From: Nissolia schottii
Taxonomy: Eukaryota; Streptophyta; Magnoliopsida; Fabales; Fabaceae
Assembly: GCA_003254905.1 (NCBI GenBank)
Contig: QANU01107566.1
Location: forward strand, 381,563 to 445,562
Direction: 5' to 3'
DNA length: 64,000 bases
Within the stretch, counting starts at the first letter, position 1, and each line of letters starts with the position of its first letter. The notes beneath the pieces are model-generated. The model saw nothing but the letters and a program-made list of their open reading frames with translations. It was not told where the DNA came from and ran no database searches. Of this stretch, positions 58,081-64,000 are shown one piece after another. Position numbers and translations under genes: made by a program.

Positions 58081-60150
58081 ATAATATATGCTCAATTCGT
58101 TTTCAATTGGGAGAATTAGTCAGTATTATTAGAAATTTTTAATTAGCACAAACACACATACTCCGCAAAATTGGACTAATGGAATGGAATTAGTTTTTTT
58201 TTTCTTCTTTTTTTTTTCTCTCTTGATTTTTAATTTTGTTTTTTTTATAAGTTTGTAGTTGCTTACTATTATTTAGTGGCGTTAGTTGTTGTTGTTGTTG
58301 AGGAGAGGCTTGTTTCTGTGTATAGAGAGGTTTCTGGGTGAATATTGTGGGCCCCTCCAGTTGTGGCTATTTATGGTTAGTTGAATGAATTCATGCTCTT
58401 CGTGTGGAAATATGACTAGGTTTTCTCTCTTAATTTGTTGTTATTTGTGTCCTGTTTTGGGCCTCTTGGTGCGTGTCTTGCGTGTTTTATGATCTTATGG
58501 TTCGATGAATGTTTTTTTATTTTTCTTGTTTTGATATAGATAATAGTTTAAGTGGTTTGGCATCTAATTTAAGATTAATTTTTATGAGCGTTATTTAATT
58601 ATGTAGAGTTATGTGAGTAAAAAAATTGAACCACTCATGTTTCAAAAATTACTTATACAATTAAATTATAGAAGTCATAAAAATTAACCAATAATGTCTT
58701 TTAGTTAATGCGCATATATGTACGAGAGACGATTTTTCATGGGTTTTCTTATTTTTATTTATTTGCTTTTTTTCTTTCTTTCTCTTTATATGTCTAGATT
58801 CTGTTTCCATTGAATCGTGTTTGCGTTCACTTACATCCTCCAAAGTTTGCTTTCCAGTGTCCAATAAACGTGGCTGTTATTCTACATGATTTGGAGATGT
58901 GACACAACCTTATGGGAAGGAGGTTAGAAACAAGCGAAGTGCGGGATCTTTTAGTAAATCTTCTGAATATTATTAAATAAGGTAAGTATGAGATTCTAAG
59001 ATATTGAAAATATTTGTAAAATTGATATATATGATTACCAAATTTTTTTTACATACCGCTTAATTAATATTCAAATCAACATGCGATAGTTTATGGGTAA
59101 ATAAGCAACAGTTTTAATTATGTAATCGCGGCTGTTAAATATAGTAAACGAGGTTATCAAAACGAAAAGGGAGTGATTACTAAAAAAGTGTTGAGTATTG
59201 TAAAAGCAAAACGTAAAACATAGATGTTACTTATTTTAAAAATTATGTAAAATTTTAAATTATTTATGTCACCTAAAATTATAAAAATTATATAACATAA
59301 CATGTTTACAATTCATAAGTAATAAAAAAAAAATCATTTTTATAGTTAGCAAGCTAATCAATTATATATTCATTCTTTAAAATTAACAATAAAATAAATA
59401 TCAAATCTCCTAAGATTCACGTTTCACTTTAATTATGTTAAAATAGAGAAGTTGAAAGACTCTATAATATATATTAAAGGTAATGAGATAACTAAAGACT
59501 TTTTTTTATTATTATTATTAATTTTTTGTTTGAACGACTATTTTTATTTTATAATCACTAAATAAAGTCTAATTTTATTGGGTTACTACTAAAATTTTGG
59601 TTTAGTTCATAAGTCCAAATAAAACATAATTGAAGTTCTACTATTGTAGCTCATTTGGGATATATACATGAAATTTATGTTATTATGACCAAAAGTAAGA
59701 TTTTAAGGCTTTTATTACTTTAAAGCGTAGGACATGACTTCTACTTCAATTAGCTTTTGATTAACATCTAAAGTGTTTTGCAATACTAAAAACGCAAAAA
59801 CTATCACTTTTAAATCAAATTTTTTACTATCTTAACAGTAACACAACTATCAATTAGACAGTGTTAGAGGGTAGAAACATGTTTTTATTTTTAAATCATA
59901 ATGCTAAGGGTACATTGACATTGTATCCATTGTACAATCATCTTATATATGCGTATGTTATACATAGTGACAATTGCATGTACAAATTTTTCTACACTTT
60001 TGCACAAATTTTTTTCATATACGAAAATCAAATAAAATCAATCTATGTTGCATTAAATAGCGATACGTAACTGTCGTACTCTCTCTTGTTCCCCACTTAC
60101 ATTCTAAGCGTGTGAATTCACTCTTTATTCTACAAAAACATTTCAAAACA
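58081..60150. other. 3' flank of the small gene and intergenic DNA
   Basis: The first 300-400 bases (T-rich, with GTTGTTGTTGTTG near 58285) are the likely 3' UTR. The rest is AT-rich with no gene seen. Confidence 0.45.
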
Positions 60151-60239
60151 AATGCATAAATTTTTGTGTTCACCTGCTCAAACTTTTTAACAAAAACAAA
60201 AAATAAGACGAAAGTGAAAACAAAAGAAAATTTTAGTGC

Positions 60240-60660
60240 TCACATGCACAAACTTTTGAATAAGAATATATAAATTTTTTTTCAAAAATACACAAACTTT
60301 TGAACACAAAAAATAACAAATATGACAAATGTTTGCAAACTTTTGTATTCACACACAAACATTTCTTTAAAAATACACAAATTTTTGAACATCAAAAAAC
60401 AAAAATTATGATGGAAACAAAAACAAAAACTCTAAGATCCATAATATCTCGTGAACTTTTGTGCTCAGATACACAAACTTTTGGACACCGAAAAACAAAA
60501 AATATGACGAAAACAAAAATAAGAACTCTGAAATCCATAATAACGTCTTGCAGACTTTTGAATAAGAATACACAAACTTTTCAACAACAAAAAACAAAAA
60601 AATATGCTAGAAACGAAAACGAAAACGAAAATTTTGATATCAATATAATGTCTTGCGAAG
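60240..60660. repeat. Degenerate tandem array, units of about 85-100 bp
   Basis: The phrase ATACACAAACTTTTGAACAC with following AAAAACAAAAAATATGACG recurs at about 60291, 60376, 60472 and 60571 (spacing about 85, 96 and 99). Units also share AACTCTxAxATCCATAATA. Looser copies start near 60150. The long open frames here (60300-60665 plus, 60824-60465 minus) arise from the repeat. Confidence 0.7.
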
Positions 60661-61159
60661 AATAAAAAATAAACAAAAAATAAATAATGAAGAATGACAA
60701 AGAAGAGAAAAAAAATAGAAAAAGAGAAAAAAGAATAAAAAGAGCGTGAGTGAGAATGAGAGAAGAGAGAGAAAACAAATATTAAATGCAGTGGATAAAT
60801 GGTGAATGCAATTATTGCATACATAAAACATTTTTTTATTTTTAAAAGTATGTAAATTAGTTTAAAGAGTTAAAAAATTATAAGTACCAAACAAAAGAGT
60901 TTAAAATTATCCTGAAATACTGACAATTCTATTTTTTTTTCTCTTTAATTCCACCTCTTTCTCTAACCTGATTTTGACGTCAAAATCTGTGTCTCTTTTG
61001 TACCATCACATGAACAAAGCAACCAAAACCTTGCTGCTGATTTGGAAAATTGAAGATATCAAATTTTTTAGTAAAACACCGGGGTCAAATACTCAAAGAA
61101 GACATTCCAATGATCATCGAATAAGAATACAACCATGCAAGTCTTCAAAGGAGAGTTGA

Positions 61160-61499
61160 GTTTTAAATGATACGTTTTATTTATTTAAAGATTTAGTTGC
61201 TTTATATATATACACACACATATATATATAGTTCAGTAAACGATTTGGTACAAATAACTGAGTAAGACACGGGAAAGGAATACAACAAATATTTGATTAG
61301 GTCCAGTCTGAATTTGATTTTCCTACAATTGGACAGAGTCTCCTAATTTTTAAAAGCCTGAAAAAGTAGATGGAAGATTCCTAATTAAGTTGACAAAGTT
61401 CTCCTAGACAAGTGCATGACATTATGCTACTCACGAATTCTTTTTTATTTTTCAGCATTAGAAAGATAAAATGAAAAAAATCAGCCTACGTGGTGTTTA
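61160..61499. other. Intergenic, no gene seen
   Basis: Contains a TA/CA microsatellite at 61204-61232. No coding frame. Confidence 0.5.
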
Positions 61500-63659
61500 G
61501 TTGAAAAATACTACATAGTCAGTCCCAAGCCCGAGAAAAAAAAGAGGATTGTGTTAAACTGTCGAAAGTCAATGTAAAACTTTGTCGAGTCTTCATGACA
61601 TGGATCAATGATTACATAGTGCTAAGGCTAGGTCGTTGCCCAGAAGCAACGTGCTGCATTGCTCGCATGTAGTGTCAAAAGAGCAAGACCTACTGTATCA
61701 GTGCTCGGATGCAGTGAAAAATATACAAGATTTATCGCATTTTGGTGAATGAATGCCGGTAAATAAGTAAGTTCACAAGAAGATAGGTAGGATACGCTTT
61801 GGTGCATGGAATGTAGCCACACTCATTAGTAAATCGATGGAAATAGTAAACACCATGATTACGCGAAGGATAAATTTTATGTGCCTACAAGAAACTAAGT
61901 GGGTTGGACTGAAAGCAAAGGAGTTAGATACTTTTGAGTTTAAGCTTTGGTATGCTGGGAAGGCAAAATCTAAAAATGGGGTAAACATAATTGTAGACAA
62001 GGTCTGGAAAAATGATGTGGTAGATGTTAAAATAATAAGTGATAGGATCATAACATTAAAATTTGTAGTTGAGAGAGACACTTTTAATGTCATTAATGCC
62101 TATACACCACAAGTTGGATTAGAGGAGCACCAAAAAATACAATTTTGGGAAGATTTAGAAGGTCTATTTCAAGGCATACCTTTAGAAGAAAAGATTTTTT
62201 TAGGAGATGATCTAAATAGCCATGTGGAAAGGGAAGCTAGTGGATATGAAAGGTTGCATAGGGATATGGAATAGGAGTAGCAAATGCAGAGGGTAGAACC
62301 ATACTAGATTTTTTGTTAGCTTTCAATTTTACAATAGTGAACACATTTCAAGAAACAGGACGAACATCTCATCACCTATAAGAATGGATAGACTTATTCA
62401 CAGATTGGTTTCTTTCTAATAAGAAAATCGGATAGAAAACTTTGCAAGAACTGCAAAGTAATATCTGGTGAAAGTCTAACTACTTAGTTTAAGGTCTTGG
62501 TGATGGATGTAAGTGTTTTGAAGCAAGTGAAAGGAAATAACCAGGAGAGGATCCCAAGGATTAAGTGGTGGCAATTGAAGGGCGAAAAACAAAAAATTTT
62601 CCAAAGAAGAGTTATGGAAGAAGTGAGTTGGGAGACACAAGGAAAGTAAAATGAGTTATGGGATAAGATGACCGAAGAGATATCAAGAAGGTGGCAAGAG
62701 AGACATTAGAGGAATTTAGGGGTCTTGCATTTAAACGTAAAGAGTCATGGTGGTGGGATGAAAGCGTATAAGATAAAGTCAAGGGAAAAAAGATTGCTTT
62801 TAAAACTTGGTCTAGATGTAAGAATGCTGAAAATTGGGGAAAATATAAGATAGCCAAGAGAGAAACAAAAAAGGTGGTGAGCGAAGCACAAACTAGGACT
62901 TTTGATGGGTTATACCAATCCTTAGGCACTAAATCAGAGAAGGGAATTTACAAGTTAGCTAAACGTAGGGAAAGAAGAGCAAAAGACTTGGACCAAGTAA
63001 AGTGCATTAAGGATGAGGATGGTAAAGTCCTAGTCACAGAACAAGACATCAAAATTAAGTGGAAGAATTGCTTTCAGAAGTTGTTTAATGATGGGCAGAA
63101 GTCTCTCCCACAATTAATTATATCAAATATCAGGGAAGAAGATCAAAGTTATACATTTTATCGTAGAATACGAGAATCGGAGATAAAAGAAGCTTTGAAG
63201 TGGGTGGAGAATGGTAGGGCAGTAGGACCGGACAACATACCTATTGAGGTATGGAAATGCCTTGGAGAAAAAGGAACATGGTGGCTCACAAATCTTTTCA
63301 ATGAGATCATGAGGTTGAAGAAAATGCCAGATGGATGGAGGAGGGAAATATGCAAAATTATGTAAACTATAGAGGGATTAAGCTCATGAGACACACTATG
63401 AAATTATGGGAAAGAGTAATTAAATGGAGATTGCGACAAGAGATCCACAAAACAAAAAATCAGTCTGGCTTTATGCTTGGGAGGTTGACCATGGATGTGA
63501 TCTGCTTATTGTAGAGATTTGATGAAGAGATATCGAACAGACCAAAGAGACTTACATGTGGTTTTCATTGATTTGGAGAAAGCGTACAATAAAGTGCCAA
63601 CAGAGATTTTATGGAAAATTCTAGAGAAGAAAGGAGTTCGGATTACTTGCATACGAGCA
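61500..63659 (+). mobile_element. RTE-clade LINE, broken and 3'-truncated
   Basis: A 5' region typical of plant RTE elements (GCTAAGGCTAGGTCGTTGCC at about 61621) precedes an endonuclease-like frame from about 61792. It reads FGAWNVATLISKS, CLQETKWVG, then VINAYTPQVG and FLGDDLNSHV, and breaks after residue ERLHRD near 62270. A reverse-transcriptase frame at 62874-63365 has GPDNIPIEVWKCLG. A deletion or frameshift near 63345 moves the frame to NYRGIKLM, QSGFMLGR and FIDLEKAYN (motif A, Asp kept). The sequence stops at 63659 before the YADD region, where a different repeat begins. It cannot be active. Boundaries at the 5' end are approximate. Confidence 0.85.
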
Positions 63660-64000
63660 ATGTTACCAAGTGGCTTCAAATACACAAGAGGGGGGTGAAT
63701 TAGGTATGTAGGTTATTTTTAAATTCTTTGCTTTGTTGTCAAGAAGCTACTAAATATTAATGCAAATTAAGGATAAACAAATAAAGAAACAATCTTGAGC
63801 ATACACAAATTAAGGAGTTAAGGGATAAAGAGAATGCAAACTCAATTTATCCTGGTTCAACCACCCTTGTGATCTACGTCCAGTCCCCGAGCAATCCGCT
63901 CAAGATTTTTTCCACTATTCTTCAAGCTTGAACCTTAGGTGCTTGACAACCTTTACAAGATGAGCACTCTACTTGAGCTTCAAGTAACTTTCCTTAGGGA
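63660..64000. mobile_element. Unidentified repeat, possibly an LTR, running off the window
   Basis: Starts TGTTACCAAGTGGCTTCAAA and has CAAGAGGGGGGTGAATTAGG, a phrase I recall from plant retrotransposon-related repeats. It interrupts the RTE LINE at about 63660. The other end lies outside the window, so LTR identity is a guess. Confidence 0.4.

Noticed and set aside
60465-60831. Minus-strand frames rich in F, S and L
   Set aside because: They come from the A/G-rich tract and tandem array and have no protein features.

Overview
This window is nuclear DNA from a flowering plant, and the evidence favours a eudicot. It is AT-rich, its genes have many GT-AG introns, and its conserved proteins are plant-like (TAF2, TFIIE-alpha and a small plant-specific protein). 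The repeats are typical plant ones: an Au-type SINE, RTE-clade LINE fragments, and many short inverted-repeat DNA elements. A legume is plausible from the repeat types, but this is an inference and not shown. Two runs of N (18904-19799 and 40551-41290) are assembly gaps.

Layout. Positions 1-6900 are AT-rich and hold no gene I can support. Positions 7257-23995 (minus strand) carry a complete TAF2 gene, the TFIID subunit related to M1 aminopeptidases. I could place 25 exons that join in frame into 1400 codons. The first gap lies inside its sixth intron, within a palindromic element flanked by a 72-bp direct duplication. Its fourth intron holds a structurally intact tRNA-Phe(GAA)-like sequence. 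Positions 24143-27960 are the head-to-head intergenic region, containing a 1.24-kb inverted-repeat element and a smaller one. Positions 28108-37873 (plus strand) carry a complete TFIIE-alpha gene, with 10 exons and 478 codons. Its long introns hold several inverted-repeat elements, a G4-prone hairpin, an RTE LINE fragment and a 191-base poly-T run.

Positions 37.9-57.4 kb are a gene-poor, repeat-rich stretch. It includes a 1475-bp Mutator-like element with a 9-bp target-site duplication (50040-51514) and a 444-bp element with 9-bp flanking repeats (51999-52442). Positions 57577-58080 are a short intronless gene for an unnamed plant protein, with a TATA box upstream. Positions 60.2-60.66 kb hold a degenerate tandem array. 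From about 61.5 kb a 3'-truncated, frame-broken RTE LINE (endonuclease and reverse transcriptase) runs to about 63.66 kb, where it is interrupted by another repeat that continues past the window edge.

The two main genes encode parts of the same machine. TAF2 (TFIID) helps recognise core promoters, and TFIIE-alpha recruits and regulates TFIIH in the RNA polymerase II pre-initiation complex. They are divergently arranged about 4 kb apart. I found no clearly new multi-gene system. The most unusual items are the 72-bp duplication around the palindromic element, the intronic tRNA-Phe, the Mutator-like element with internal repeats, and the long poly-T tract.
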